A stretch of DNA of 64,000 bases from Planctomycetales bacterium ZRK34 (GTDB lineage: Bacteria; Planctomycetota; Phycisphaerae; Phycisphaerales; Zrk34), in contig CP050848.1 in the NCBI GenBank assembly GCA_014873095.1, positions 868,001 through 932,000 of the forward strand, written 5' to 3'. The notes under the pieces are model-generated. The model saw nothing but the letters and a program-made list of their open reading frames with translations. It had not been told where the DNA came from and did no database searches. Of the stretch, positions 17,723 through 27,185 are shown one piece after another (position 1 is the first letter of the stretch; each line of letters starts with the position of its first letter). The translations under genes were made by a program, and so were the position numbers.

Positions 17723-19117
17723 TCACAGGGAAGAAGCGACAAGGTTGTCCTCCTTCCATTTCTTGAGCTTGAGCCCGAGCGTGCGGACCGCGATGCCCAG
17801 CGCCTCGGCCGTTCGCTGGCGATGCCCGTCGTACTGGCCGAGCGTGCGGATGATCACCTCGCGCTCCAGTTCCTCCAGCGTCTTGCAGTGCACATCGATC
17901 GTGTGTTCGCTGTCGACCGCCGCATCAGTTCCGTTTGAACTTCCGGGGGCGGGCGTGATCCACGGCTGAATCGTGCCGGCGGCGATCACGTTGCCGGCCG
18001 TCAGTACCGCGGCGCGTTCGCATATGTTTTCCAACTCGCGGACATTCCCCGGCCAGTCATAGCTGCTCAGCAGGTCCAGCGCCTCGGCATCAAATGCCTT
18101 GGTTTCGCGCCCGTCACGCATCGCCTGCCGCAGTAGAAAGTGCTCAGCCAGCGCCGGGATGTCACCGCGGCGCGCCCGTAGCGGCGGAAGCTGCACCGGT
18201 AGAACGTTCAGCCGGAAGTACAGATCCTGTCGGAACTGGCCCGAAGCGACGGCCTGTTCGAGCTGACGATTGGTCGTGGCGATGATGCGGACATCGACCT
18301 CGCGCGTCGCCGACGAACCGACCCGCTCGAACTGGCGTTCCTGCAACACGCGCAGCAGTTTCGCCTGCACCGTCGGGCTGATCTCGCTGATTTCGTCCAG
18401 CAGCAGCGTGCCGCCGTCGGCCAGTTCGAAGCGCCCCTTGCGCATCTGGTCAGCCCCGGTGAAAGCCCCCTTCTCGTGACCGAACAACTCGGACTCGAGC
18501 AGGCTGTCCGACAAAGCGGCGCAGTTCAGGCAGAGCATGATCTGATCGCGACGCGGGGAAAGCTGATGAATCGACTGGGCGATGATTTCCTTGCCGGTGC
18601 CGGACTCACCGCTGATCAACACGGTGCCGTGACTGGCGGCCACCTGTTCGATCTGCTTACGGACCTGCGCCATGGCCGACGAATCACCGACGAGCTTGCG
18701 CGGAAGCTGCACGGCTCGCGTGTTCTGCTTCAGTGCCGCGTTTTCATTGGCAAGCTGATGATGACGCACAGCCCGGCGAACCGTCGCCACGAGTTCGTCG
18801 CCTTCGAAGGGCTTTTGGATGTAGTCGAAAGCGCCTTGTTTCAAGGCGGACACGGCGGTTTCCACCGTGGCGTAAGCCGTCATCAGAATCACCGGCAGAT
18901 CGGGGTCGATCCGCCCGATGCGCGTCAGCAGTTCGAGGCCGTCCATATTCGGCATTTTCAGGTCGGTCACGACGGCCGCGGGGCGATGGCGGGTGATCAT
19001 CGCCAGGGCCGACTCGCCGTTGTCCGCCGCCACGGTGGTGAATCCCGCACGGGCCAGCGTCGTGGTGACCGAGTCACGCATCATCTGCTTGTCGTCGACG
19101 ACGAGGACTTTACTCAT
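17723..19117 (-). CDS. sigma-54-dependent response regulator (FlrC/NtrC type)
   Basis: A 464-residue activator with three domains. A receiver (residues 1-120) has phospho-acceptor Asp52 in [10 protein letters not shown] central AAA+ domain has Walker A GESGTGKE and the sigma-54 contact loop GAFTGAD. A Fis-type helix-turn-helix lies at the end ([20 protein letters not shown]). The ATG at 19117 is chosen; the upstream in-frame extension lies inside the kinase gene. The gene overlaps the kinase stop by 8 bp. By position and type it should activate the flgB operon promoter, as FlrC/FleR do in Vibrio and Pseudomonas. Confidence 0.93.
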   Translation of the reverse strand: MSKVLVVDDKQMMRDSVTTTLARAGFTTVAADNGESALAMITRHRPAAVVTDLKMPNMDGLELLTRIGRIDPDLPVILMTAYATVETAVSALKQGAFDYIQKPFEGDELVATVRRAVRHHQLANENAALKQNTRAVQLPRKLVGDSSAMAQVRKQIEQVAASHGTVLISGESGTGKEIIAQSIHQLSPRRDQIMLCLNCAALSDSLLESELFGHEKGAFTGADQMRKGRFELADGGTLLLDEISEISPTVQAKLLRVLQERQFERVGSSATREVDVRIIATTNRQLEQAVASGQFRQDLYFRLNVLPVQLPPLRARRGDIPALAEHFLLRQAMRDGRETKAFDAEALDLLSSYDWPGNVRELENICERAAVLTAGNVIAAGTIQPWITPAPGSSNGTDAAVDSEHTIDVHCKTLEELEREVIIRTLGQYDGHRQRTAEALGIAVRTLGLKLKKWKEDNLVASSL

Positions 19118-20000
19118 CGGTGGCCTCTTCGTGATCGGGGAAGGTGAGTGTGAACACAGCGCCACGCTGACCAGAAGACGATTTACTTCCGGGGGTGTGC
19201 ACGGCGATGGTTCCGCCGTGGGCATCGACCAGGCGATGCACGATGGCCAGCCCCAGGCCGGTGCCGGTGTGGCGCGTCGTGAAGAACGGATTGAAGATGC
19301 GATCGATCGCCTGCTCGTCGATGCCCGGACCGGTGTCGGCGATGCTGAGCACGGCGGCGGCGCCCTCCCGGCGCCCCGCCACCGTCAGCACCTTGTTTCC
19401 AGCGACGTCCTCCATCGCTTGAACGGCATTGCGAATCAGATTGACCAGGGCCTGGTGGACCAGTTCGCCGTCGCAGGTGATGACCATGTCTTCATCTTCG
19501 ATGGCGAAGTTCACCGTCACGCCGGCGGCGCTGATCATTGGCTTGACGACCTCGACAGCCCGACGCAGCAGCGAATCGACGATCGCCACATGCGGGCGAA
19601 GATTCATCGGCCGGGCGTAAGTCAGCACATCGTTGACGATGGCGTCGAGCCCGCGGACGGCATCGGCGATCTTACGGGCGATGTCCTGCTGCGGGGCGCG
19701 ATCGGCAAGGTCTTCATCAAGCATGCGGGCATACAGGTGAATCGACGCCAGCGGATTGCGAACCTCGTGAGCGATGCCGGCAGCCATCTCGCCCAGCGCC
19801 GCCAGGCGACGCGAACGCTCCAGCGCCGCGTTTGCCGAGGCCAGTTGCTCCTGCAGACGCTGCACCTCGGCGGTCAGCGTGTCGTGGCTGCGCTGCAGAT
19901 TCTCGGTGACGCGGTTGTAGGCGTCGATGATCTGCGACAGCTCCGACATGCGATCGGTCGCATCGGCGGAAAGGTCGGGTTTTTCAGTGTCAACGGACAT
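19110..20000 (-). CDS. cytoplasmic sensor histidine kinase (FlrB/FleS type)
   Basis: A 296-residue kinase with no membrane segment. Residues ~20-65 form a coiled coil. The H-box is MAAGIAHEVRNPLASIHLYA with His78. The ATPase region has LVNLIRNAVQAMED (N-box), ADTGPGIDEQAIDRIFNPFF (G1/F) and GTGLGLAIVHRLVDAHGG (G2). The ATG at 20000 is preferred over a TTG at 20009. Lack of any sensor domain fits kinases that read assembly of the flagellar base. Its partner is the overlapping response regulator. Confidence 0.92.
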   Translation of the reverse strand: MSVDTEKPDLSADATDRMSELSQIIDAYNRVTENLQRSHDTLTAEVQRLQEQLASANAALERSRRLAALGEMAAGIAHEVRNPLASIHLYARMLDEDLADRAPQQDIARKIADAVRGLDAIVNDVLTYARPMNLRPHVAIVDSLLRRAVEVVKPMISAAGVTVNFAIEDEDMVITCDGELVHQALVNLIRNAVQAMEDVAGNKVLTVAGRREGAAAVLSIADTGPGIDEQAIDRIFNPFFTTRHTGTGLGLAIVHRLVDAHGGTIAVHTPGSKSSSGQRGAVFTLTFPDHEEATDE

Positions 20001-20005
20001 CGGGT

Positions 20006-20473
20006 TCAACCCTGGTAGTCGGAGTAGCGATTGTTGTCGGGGCCGGCGGTGGGCCGACCGTAGGCGCGGTTGACGGCGGTGCCGCGGCGAACCTGCTGCA
20101 GCTCTTCGCTGACGTGTTGGCGCTGGGCGCTGAGCGCGACGCGATCTTTTTCATCCTGCTCGACGATGCCGTCCAGCAGCTTCTGCACCTGATCGATGAG
20201 CTGCTGAATGCGAAACTGATCGCCACGATCCAGTTGCGCCCAAAGGGACGGCCAGTCACGCTTGTACGGATCGATGCGGCCGTTGAGTTGTGTGAGCTGG
20301 TCGATCAGTTGCTGACGCTTGCCCAGCAGCGACAACAGCGGCTCGGCGTCGCCGGCGCTGACGAGTGCGGCCTGCTGGCGGGACAGATCGCCGAGGTCGT
20401 GATAAATCCGGCGCTGCTGATCGAGCAACGAAATCAGCTCGGTAGCCCAGTCGGGCGTGGCGGTCGTAGTCAT
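20006..20473 (-). CDS. FlgN-like flagellar chaperone
   Basis: A 155-residue, mostly helical protein. The ATG at 20473 follows AAAGGA. The pattern ELISLLDQQRRIYHDLGDLS followed by LLSLLGKRQQLIDQLTQLN resembles FlgN, the export chaperone for hook-associated proteins FlgK/FlgL, which aligns two helices of this kind. The C-terminal tail (YGRPTAGPDNNRYSDYQG) is polar. The family is poorly conserved, so the call leans on flagellar context and helix pattern. Confidence 0.65.
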   Translation of the reverse strand: MTTTATPDWATELISLLDQQRRIYHDLGDLSRQQAALVSAGDAEPLLSLLGKRQQLIDQLTQLNGRIDPYKRDWPSLWAQLDRGDQFRIQQLIDQVQKLLDGIVEQDEKDRVALSAQRQHVSEELQQVRRGTAVNRAYGRPTAGPDNNRYSDYQG

Positions 20474-20526
20474 GTGACCGTCCTTTCGAGGGCTCCGCCC
20501 TCTTGAGGGGTTCAAGGCAACGCGGG

Positions 20527-22956
20527 TTACGGCGTCGGCGCTCCGGCCGACGCGCTGGTCATCGCCATCTGGCTGGTCCAGTCGAGCCAGCGCTGCCAGT
20601 GCTTGCGGTTCATCGGAAGATTCGGGTCGTCAAAAGCGGATTCAGGAATGCGCTGCAGGTAGACCTTGGCGCGTTCGTTGACGGCACGGGCCATTTCCCA
20701 CTGGCCCAGTTCGCAGTAGCTGTTGACCATCTGCACGAGTGCGACCAGCGCCGCGGGGTCCTTGTCGTAGCGCTGCACAGCTTTTTCATACAGCGCGATC
20801 GCACCGTCGGGGCCTTCGTAGCGACCCAACTCGTAGGCACAGTCCGCCCGATAGAAAAAGCTGTTGCGGAGGTACAGTTTCTGCAACTCGCTCAATGAGT
20901 CGGCACCGCGATCTTCGTAGGCGTTGATGACGCTGCCGAACGACTGCTGGGCGCGGTCCAGTCGATACGCCCGCTGGCGTCGAAGGTCTGCCGCCTGCGA
21001 TGGGGGCAGCGAGGCCGCGAGCTTGGCGTCGATCTGCTGCACGGATTTGCGGTAGGCATCGCCGAGTTGGAACATCAACTCGGGCATCTGCCCCGCATCG
21101 CCCTGCCCGTACCGCTCGACAACCTCATCGAGTCGGGCGATCGCCTTTTCGTAATCGCCCTCTTCGCCGCGGCGGTAGTAAAGCTGCCCGAGTTCGGTCA
21201 GCGCATCGCGATACTCCGTCGATTCGGGGCGCAACGCCGGATGATCGGTCACCACACTCAGCAGCACATGCTCGGCCTGGTCGGTGTACTTGGGGCCCAT
21301 GGCGATGTAGCTACGGGCCAACGGCACCAGCGAGGCGTAAGCCTCGGGGCTCTTGGGGTTCTGATCGATGAGCTGGCGATACAGCGCGATGGCCTCGTCG
21401 AACTGCCCGTCCGCCTGATGGGCCTGGGCGAGTCGGAACATGGCGGCCAATCGCTTGGGGTCCTTCGGCCGAGCCTGCACAAACTCGCCGAACACCGCGA
21501 TCGCCTGCTTGTGAAGCCCCGCCTTGTCGTAGTACTCGCCTGCCTTCCACAAGCTGCGGCCGTAGGCGTCGTCGTTGGAGACGGTCACCGCACGGGCATG
21601 ACTGAGGTAAAAATCGGCGGCATCGGCAAAATGCTTGGCCACTTCAAGCCGCTGCTTATTGTCGAGCTTGCGCCAATCGTCGGTAGACTCCTGCTGACCG
21701 TCCGCCAGGCCCAGCATCTTACGGGCCAACTGCTCGTGTCCGATCGCCAGCTTCAGCAGCATGTCAGCCGGCAGCGGCGGCGTGTACAGCTTGCGGGCCA
21801 TGTCCAGGTACGACAGCGCCAGATCGAAATCCCCCTGGCCGAAACGCAGTTCGTACTGGGTCATCAGGCTCTCGACGAGGTGCGCCTTGGGCTGCGAGCT
21901 GCCGGCCGGGTCGGTCCCGAACAGTTCGACGGCCTTGGCGTAATCCATCATCGCCTGATCATGCACACCGAGCCGCGCCTGGCACTCGGCCTTGCCAATC
22001 AGCGCCGGCGGATAAGCTGGGGTCGCGGCGAACTGAGCCACCACGTCTGAGTAGTGCTCCAGCGCCTCGACGATGTTGTCCTCGGCGAAGCGAATCCGCC
22101 CCAGCGCCACCAGCACCTGCCCATTGAGCGCATCTTCCGGCGACAGCGCCTGACGCCCCCGCATCAGCCACCGCTCGGCATCGGCCGGGTCGCCATCCGC
22201 CAGGTACGCCTGACCAAGCTGCACCATCAATTCGCCGAGCCCCGTGGCGCCCTCAGCCTGAAGGCGGGCGATGCGGCGCAACAGCATGTCGACCGCCTGC
22301 TGAACCTGATCACGCCGCATCAGCAGTTCGCCTTCGCGGGCGATCGCCCAGATCTCCCGCTCGTGCGAGAGGTTCTTTTCCGCGAGCAACTGATCGATCA
22401 GCTTCTGGGCGCTGTCCGCCTGAATCGGGCGTTCATCCAGCGCCTGGCGGATCAACCGCTTCAGCAGTTTCTGACGTGAGTCGGCCCCGGCTTCGCCACG
22501 GTCAACCAGCAGCGTCAGCGCCTCATCGGTACGGGCGAGCGCCACCAGCGTGTCGACCATGCGTTCATACTGATCGCTGTCGAGCGTCAGCCCAAGCTCC
22601 TGGGCGCGGTGATAACGATCGAGGATGCGCTGATTGTTGATCGGCTGATCCCACTGCTTGGACTTCTGGGCCAGGTAGAGGGTGTCGGCGACGAGCATGT
22701 GGTACTGGCCGCGAATCGCCTGGGGCATCTCCGGCTCAAACTGGGCAAAGCGATCCAGCACATCCACCGCCTGCGTGTACTGCCCCGCCACCACCATCGC
22801 CCGCACCTTCTGCATCGCATCACCGTACTGGTCGTGCGCCGAGTCGGGCATGGCCAGGTACAGCCCGAACCCGAACATGGCCACCGCCAGCAACAACACC
22901 GGCAGCTGCCAACTGTCGGCGAAGGTCGGTGCGAATTTGTCCTGCTCGTCAGCCAC
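20527..22956 (-). CDS. membrane-anchored TPR protein at the head of the flagellar cluster
   Basis: About 809 residues. One membrane helix near the N-terminus (LPVLLLAVAMFGFGLYLAM) is followed by roughly 20 degenerate tetratricopeptide repeats, for example WKAGEYYDKAGLHKQAIAVF and LGRIRFAEDNIVEALEHYSD. The start is uncertain. GTG at 22956, giving MADEQDKFAPTF, is chosen because GGAAA lies just before it. A longer frame beginning at 23079 overlaps the MerR gene. The bulk would face the periplasm or cytoplasm and scaffold other proteins. Its place before the FlgN-like and kinase genes suggests a motility role, but none is known. Confidence 0.7.
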   Translation of the reverse strand: MADEQDKFAPTFADSWQLPVLLLAVAMFGFGLYLAMPDSAHDQYGDAMQKVRAMVVAGQYTQAVDVLDRFAQFEPEMPQAIRGQYHMLVADTLYLAQKSKQWDQPINNQRILDRYHRAQELGLTLDSDQYERMVDTLVALARTDEALTLLVDRGEAGADSRQKLLKRLIRQALDERPIQADSAQKLIDQLLAEKNLSHEREIWAIAREGELLMRRDQVQQAVDMLLRRIARLQAEGATGLGELMVQLGQAYLADGDPADAERWLMRGRQALSPEDALNGQVLVALGRIRFAEDNIVEALEHYSDVVAQFAATPAYPPALIGKAECQARLGVHDQAMMDYAKAVELFGTDPAGSSQPKAHLVESLMTQYELRFGQGDFDLALSYLDMARKLYTPPLPADMLLKLAIGHEQLARKMLGLADGQQESTDDWRKLDNKQRLEVAKHFADAADFYLSHARAVTVSNDDAYGRSLWKAGEYYDKAGLHKQAIAVFGEFVQARPKDPKRLAAMFRLAQAHQADGQFDEAIALYRQLIDQNPKSPEAYASLVPLARSYIAMGPKYTDQAEHVLLSVVTDHPALRPESTEYRDALTELGQLYYRRGEEGDYEKAIARLDEVVERYGQGDAGQMPELMFQLGDAYRKSVQQIDAKLAASLPPSQAADLRRQRAYRLDRAQQSFGSVINAYEDRGADSLSELQKLYLRNSFFYRADCAYELGRYEGPDGAIALYEKAVQRYDKDPAALVALVQMVNSYCELGQWEMARAVNERAKVYLQRIPESAFDDPNLPMNRKHWQRWLDWTSQMAMTSASAGAPTP

Positions 22957-22990
22957 GGGTGTTTCCGTTACGGGTGAAGCTTCCGATGAA

Positions 22991-23275
22991 TCAGTCGGCA
23001 GCCGGCGGCGCCGGGCGATCGTGCATCGCCAGCAAGTCCGCAATCTGTTCCATGGTGCGCGTGCGCTTGAGCCGGGCAATCAGGCTCAGTCGTTCGAAGA
23101 CGGATTCGTCGTAGAGGCGATGGCCGCCGCCGGTGTGCTCGGCAGCATGGATCAGACCCATCGCGGTGTAGTTGTGAAGCGTTTGCCGGCTGAGGCCGGT
23201 GTGCTTAACGATTTCTCCGACGCGATACCGCTTGGGGGGCGCGGCCCACCGCGTCGGGCTGGTCAAAGTGGCCAT
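22991..23275 (-). CDS. MerR family transcriptional regulator (short)
   Basis: A 94-residue protein with one MerR winged helix: YRVGEIVKHTGLSRQTLHNY, TAMGLIHAAEHTGGGHRLYD, then ERLSLIARLKRTRTMEQIAD. There is no effector domain or metal-binding cysteine after the helix, only a short Pro/Ala tail, so it may act as a constitutive or partner-dependent DNA binder. A perfect palindrome overlaps its ribosome site. It is the first gene before the TPR-FlgN-kinase-activator run and is a candidate master switch for it. Confidence 0.85.
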   Translation of the reverse strand: MATLTSPTRWAAPPKRYRVGEIVKHTGLSRQTLHNYTAMGLIHAAEHTGGGHRLYDESVFERLSLIARLKRTRTMEQIADLLAMHDRPAPPAAD

Positions 23276-23292
23276 GTTGAAATCCTTTCAAC
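23276..23292. promoter_or_regulatory. palindrome over the MerR gene ribosome-binding site
   Basis: GTTGAAATCCTTTCAAC is a perfect inverted repeat with 7-bp arms and a 3-bp centre, ending one base before the merR-like ATG. On the transcribed strand it includes AAAGGA, the Shine-Dalgarno. It could be an operator for autoregulation or an mRNA hairpin that hides the ribosome site. 23293-23520 shows no gene. Confidence 0.5.
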
Positions 23293-23520
23293 AGCCGAAC
23301 CACGAAAATTGCGACGCGCCGACCTCCTGTCGACGCCGCGCCGCGATCGGCGCGCTGCAAGTCCGGTAACAGTCATCGGCACATGACCCCTAAACCTTTT
23401 ACATTTTGTCCAAGTGTCTGAACCCGAACTTGCTGAAAGCACATGAGATATGGGCATCGAGACAGGAAATCGCAAAATATGGGCGCGAGACCCGAAGCTA
23501 TCCACTAGATATGGTAGCTG

Positions 23521-24477
23521 TCACTGATTTTCGGCACGGCGAGGCGATTCGTCGTCTTCTGACTCATCGGCGCCGGTGAAGCGCAGCGGCTGTGGGACCG
23601 GCTTGCCCCGCAGCACGGCCACCACCATCAACACCGGCGTGCTCAGCGCGTAGGCGACGAACACGACCGCCAGCGTGATGTTCAGATCGAGCATCGCGGG
23701 GATCAACAGCAGCACAGCCGTGGCAATGATGTGAAACGGCGCCCGGCCGCGCAGGTACTTATTCAGCAGGTGCGGGTAGCGCATCGTCGACACCATGCCG
23801 ACGGCTGTCAGCAGCGTGATCAGCACCATGCCGATGCCCGTGATGACACTGGCCGTGGCATGATCGGCGATTAGCGACTGATGCAGCAACACCAGCGAGG
23901 CGACCGTACCCGCGGCGGCCGGCGAGGGCAGGCCTTTGAACGACAGGTGGTCGCTCTCTTCGGGGTTGTCGATTTCGATGTTGTATCGCGCCAGCCGCAG
24001 GGCGCAACACGCGGCGTAGACCCCGGCGATCACCAGCACCGCGCGGTCGAAGTAGGTGTCGACCCGCGCCGCCCCGAGAAACGGCACGCCGATGTCGACC
24101 AACTGAATCACGCAGAATGCCGGCGCCACCCCGAAGGTGACCATGTCCGACATCGAATCGAGTTGTTCGCCGAGTTCGGAGGTCTGTCGGGTCATGCGTG
24201 CGACGCGACCGTCCAGGGCGTCGAAGATCATGCCGATGAACACCAGCGACCCGGCGAAGGTCAGCGGCGTCCAGTACCCGAGCACGAGGTTGGGCTCACC
24301 ACCGGGCAGCAGCGCCGGGCGCGATGCGTAGAAGATCGCCGCGAAGCCGCACAGCAGGTTGCCCAGCGTCAGGGCCGACGGCAGCACGCGCGCCATGCGC
24401 GCGGGGCTGATCCGACGCCGCAGGCGGCGGTTGCGATGGTGACGCGGCGTATCGTTGGGCAGGTGAAAGTCGCTCAT
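23521..24477 (-). CDS. pssA: PssA, CDP-diacylglycerol-serine O-phosphatidyltransferase
   Basis: A 318-residue inner-membrane enzyme making phosphatidylserine from CDP-diacylglycerol. The CDP-alcohol phosphatidyltransferase motif D-x2-DG-x2-AR-x-G-x3-D-x3-D is seen as FDALDGRVARMTRQ, then GEQLDSMSDMVTFG. Several membrane helices follow. The basic N-terminus is cytosolic. It overlaps the upstream lipoprotein gene by 4 bp (ATGA) and is third in an aminotransferase-lipoprotein-pssA operon. A phosphatidylglycerophosphate synthase is a less likely alternative. Confidence 0.88.
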   Translation of the reverse strand: MSDFHLPNDTPRHHRNRRLRRRISPARMARVLPSALTLGNLLCGFAAIFYASRPALLPGGEPNLVLGYWTPLTFAGSLVFIGMIFDALDGRVARMTRQTSELGEQLDSMSDMVTFGVAPAFCVIQLVDIGVPFLGAARVDTYFDRAVLVIAGVYAACCALRLARYNIEIDNPEESDHLSFKGLPSPAAAGTVASLVLLHQSLIADHATASVITGIGMVLITLLTAVGMVSTMRYPHLLNKYLRGRAPFHIIATAVLLLIPAMLDLNITLAVVFVAYALSTPVLMVVAVLRGKPVPQPLRFTGADESEDDESPRRAENQ

Positions 24478-25493
24478 GGCAGGTGTGCGGACATGGTGCG
24501 GTTGGCCGCGGCGCTGGGCATGACCACGGTGGTCTTTTCAGACTCGGGTGATTCGGGTTCATCGGACCGCTGTTCGAGCCCGATCATGACCAGCCATTGT
24601 ATGGCGCGCGACCCGTTGCGGCCGCGCAACATGGCGTCGGCGAGCGTGCGGGGTTTTTCGGCCTCAGCCTTTTCGTCGGTTTTTTCAGCGGCTTCTGCGT
24701 TTTCGGCTTCTTCCGGCGGTGTCTGGCCGGCGGTCGGACTGTTCAGGTAAATCACCAGCACGTGATCGTCTTCGATCGGCTGGTAGATGCGCAGATCGTC
24801 GAAGCTGCTGCCCTCGAGGGCGCGTTCGTGGGTGGCGCTGGGCAGCAGGCGCGTTTCGGGGCTGTAGTGGTGCGGCAGCAGATCGATCTTCAACGGGCCG
24901 ACGTTGTCCAGCGGGGCTTCGAGGCGAACCATGAGTTGGCACTGACCACCGATGAACTTCATCGCCTCATCGCCACCGGCAGCATCGTGATAATCAAACC
25001 GCACCACACCACGCAGGCGATCGATCAGCGTCACGGGGTTGTACGTCGAAGTCACGCCCATGCGGAAGACCGGCGAGATGTACGCCCGCGGCAGGTTGGC
25101 GGTGAACAGGCTCACGCGATCCACCGGCAGCGACCCGACACCAAACCCATTGGCCCGCCAACGCGCCAGCGTCGCGGCATCGATGGACGGCTCTTCAAGC
25201 GCGGCGGCGGCGATCGCCACGCGCGGTGAATGTTCCGGCAACGCCAGCATCTGCATCACCAGTCGGCGGTCGTACTTCGGCGCCAGCTTCGGCACCGTCG
25301 GTAGCGGCGGCGCGACATGCGGCGAAGCTGAGTGCGTGCGCAGGTCCGACAGCTTGACGTCTTCGGTCAGCGGGGCCGGCTCATCGGATTCCGCCTGCTT
25401 GGGCGCACTGTCACACGCGCCCAGCAACAGCATCGCGCCGATCGCCAGCGTGTAGCAAAGTCCCGCTCTCGTGTCCCAGCCACGTCGTCTCAT
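24474..25493 (-). CDS. lipoprotein of unknown function
   Basis: A 339-residue lipoprotein. Residues 9-27 (TRAGLCYTLAIGAMLLLGAC) form a signal with lipobox LLGAC. The body has no recognisable domain. Notable are FRMGVTSTYNPVTLIDRLRG, a QCQLMVRLEAPLDN strand, and a Glu/Ala/Lys-rich low-complexity region near residue 260. ATGA overlaps at both ends couple it to the aminotransferase upstream and pssA downstream. The neighbours suggest an envelope role, nothing more. Confidence 0.7.
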   Translation of the reverse strand: MRRRGWDTRAGLCYTLAIGAMLLLGACDSAPKQAESDEPAPLTEDVKLSDLRTHSASPHVAPPLPTVPKLAPKYDRRLVMQMLALPEHSPRVAIAAAALEEPSIDAATLARWRANGFGVGSLPVDRVSLFTANLPRAYISPVFRMGVTSTYNPVTLIDRLRGVVRFDYHDAAGGDEAMKFIGGQCQLMVRLEAPLDNVGPLKIDLLPHHYSPETRLLPSATHERALEGSSFDDLRIYQPIEDDHVLVIYLNSPTAGQTPPEEAENAEAAEKTDEKAEAEKPRTLADAMLRGRNGSRAIQWLVMIGLEQRSDEPESPESEKTTVVMPSAAANRTMSAHLP

Positions 25494-26707
25494 GCACCGC
25501 CCTGAAGTATCTGTTCCAGTTGGGTCAGTCCCTGATCGACCTGTTCGTCCGTGACGATCATCGGCGGAGCCAGTCGCAGGACATGAGTTTGCGCCGACCC
25601 GATCAGCAGCCCCGATTCCAGGCAGCGGTTGACCACATCGGCTGCCTTGTCAAACCACGCCCCCTCGGAGGCAAGCTCGACACCGATGAACAACCCGCGC
25701 CCGCGCACCTGTTTGATCAGCCCTGTTTTGTCGCCAAACTCGCGCAGCCGGGTCATGATCGACTCGCCCAGCGTGGCGGCTCGTTTGAGCAGCCCGTCGC
25801 GTTCGATCACTTCGAACATGCGGGCGGCCACGGCGGTGGCAATGCAATTGCCCCCGAGCGTCGTGGCATGCGGCACGCCCCCGTAAACGCTCGAGTCAAA
25901 CTGATCCGCCACGCGCGGATGAGCGCACATCACGCCCAGCGCCAACCCGCAACCGACCGCCTTGCCCAGCGTCATGATGTCCGGCTCGATGCCCGATTCC
26001 TGATAGGCAAACCACCGCCCTGTCCGCCCGCAGCCGGTCCAAACCTCGTCGACAATCAGCAGAATCTCCTGCTCATCGCACAGCCTGCGAAGCTCCGACA
26101 GGTAGTCGGCGTCCGGCACGTTCACGCCGCCTTCGCCCTGGATGGGCTCGACGATGATCGCTGCCGTCTGATCGTCGATCGCGCGGGCGACGGCCTTGAT
26201 GTCGTTGTACGGCACATGCTCGAAGCCTTCGAGAAACGGTGCGAACCCCGTGCGGACCTTGTCCTGCCCGGTCGCCATCATCGCCGCGAACCCGCGCCCG
26301 TGAAACGACCCGAGCGTGGCGATGATCTTGTACCGCCGACCCTGTCCATACAGGCGGGCCAGCTTGAACGCCGCCTCGTTGGCGTCGGACCCGCTGTGAC
26401 AGAAGAAGCTGCGTCCCTTGAATCCCTTGGCGGAAATCTCCTCAGCCAGGCGGGTCTGCGGCTCGGTGTGCAGCAGGTTGCCCACGTGCCAGAGCTTGTT
26501 GATCTGCTTGGTCGCCGCGGCGACCAGGTCGTCGTGGCAGTGCCCGAGAATACCCGCCCCGAACCCGCTGAACAGGTCCAGGTACTTGCGACCGGCGGTG
26601 TCGGTCAACACGCAGCCGCGCCCTTCGACCATCGTGATCGCGTAACGCGGGTAGTTGCGCGTCATGAACAAATCGTGGCGAGTGATGACAGGGTCCACAG
26701 CATTCAC
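25490..26707 (-). CDS. argD: class III aminotransferase, acetylornithine aminotransferase-like
   Basis: A 405-residue PLP enzyme. It has HCHDDLVAAATKQINKLWHV, the phosphate-binding SGSDANEAAFKLARLYG, IIVEPIQGEGGVNVPD, LLIVDEVWTGCGRTG and the PLP lysine in MTLGKAVGCGLALG. This fits ArgD (N-acetylornithine to N-acetylglutamate semialdehyde) or a close omega-aminotransferase. The CGLALG segment differs from the usual GGGxPIG, so the substrate is not certain. The start is GTG 26707, with GAGG 8 bases before it; a TTG at 26713 is too close to that site. No other arg genes are near. Confidence 0.8.
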   Translation of the reverse strand: MNAVDPVITRHDLFMTRNYPRYAITMVEGRGCVLTDTAGRKYLDLFSGFGAGILGHCHDDLVAAATKQINKLWHVGNLLHTEPQTRLAEEISAKGFKGRSFFCHSGSDANEAAFKLARLYGQGRRYKIIATLGSFHGRGFAAMMATGQDKVRTGFAPFLEGFEHVPYNDIKAVARAIDDQTAAIIVEPIQGEGGVNVPDADYLSELRRLCDEQEILLIVDEVWTGCGRTGRWFAYQESGIEPDIMTLGKAVGCGLALGVMCAHPRVADQFDSSVYGGVPHATTLGGNCIATAVAARMFEVIERDGLLKRAATLGESIMTRLREFGDKTGLIKQVRGRGLFIGVELASEGAWFDKAADVVNRCLESGLLIGSAQTHVLRLAPPMIVTDEQVDQGLTQLEQILQGGA

Positions 26708-26981
26708 GGGCAAGTCCTCTTAGATCAATGTCAAAATACCGGAATCCGTTCGGCGGGTAATCGACGATTATAACACTTTGACTTGCAAATTGGTTGATCC
26801 GTTTGCGGGTCGGGCGTCCCCGGGCCCGGAATATTCCCAGAGGCGGGGGCAGCAACGGCTGCCTATAGTGCTGTGACCGATTCGTCAGGCCGTGCGGCGG
26901 CGGGTCGGAACATGTGCCCGGTCGTGGCCGGCGAGGCCCGACCGTTAAGATTATTGATATAAAAATTCCCGCAAGCGGTGC
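26708..26981. other. intergenic region between the argD-like gene and rpsB
   Basis: No gene seen. A TATAAT on the minus strand (26767-26772) is a likely -10 box for the argD-like operon, though no good -35 is found 16-18 bases before it. The stretch from 26800 to 26940 is GC-rich and holds several short inverted repeats without a T-run. The rpsB promoter begins at 26982. Confidence 0.5.
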
Positions 26982-27010
26982 TTGTCCGGGTCGAAAGCCT
27001 TTTGTACAAT
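26982..27010 (+). promoter_or_regulatory. sigma-70 promoter of rpsB-tsf
   Basis: TTGTCC at 26982-26987 and TACAAT at 27005-27010 are separated by exactly 17 bases. Transcription would begin near 27017, leaving a leader of about 170 bases before rpsB. The leader contains a CTCCC/GGGAG hairpin close to 27127-27143 and could serve S2 autoregulation, which is known in other bacteria but not shown here. Confidence 0.7.
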
Positions 27011-27185
27011 CATGGCTTCCGATCAGGTCAGGATCGGGCGGCTGGACCGCAGCAGGACGCTCGCCGGTTCAGCACCGCAGTTTACAAACCGAGGCATTAC
27101 CCAAGCGCCCTTGTGCCGGATCGTCTCCCAGGGAACGGGAGCTGGCCCCGATATCCGTGCCGGTGTCGCTGAAAGGATCGTTGTC

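Noticed and set aside
23263-23505. 80-codon minus-strand frame upstream of the MerR gene
   Set aside because: It overlaps the MerR start and palindrome, has no ribosome site and no recognisable feature.
26708-27185. Search for a tRNA between the argD-like gene and rpsB
   Set aside because: No T-loop/anticodon arrangement was found; the hairpins here do not form a cloverleaf.
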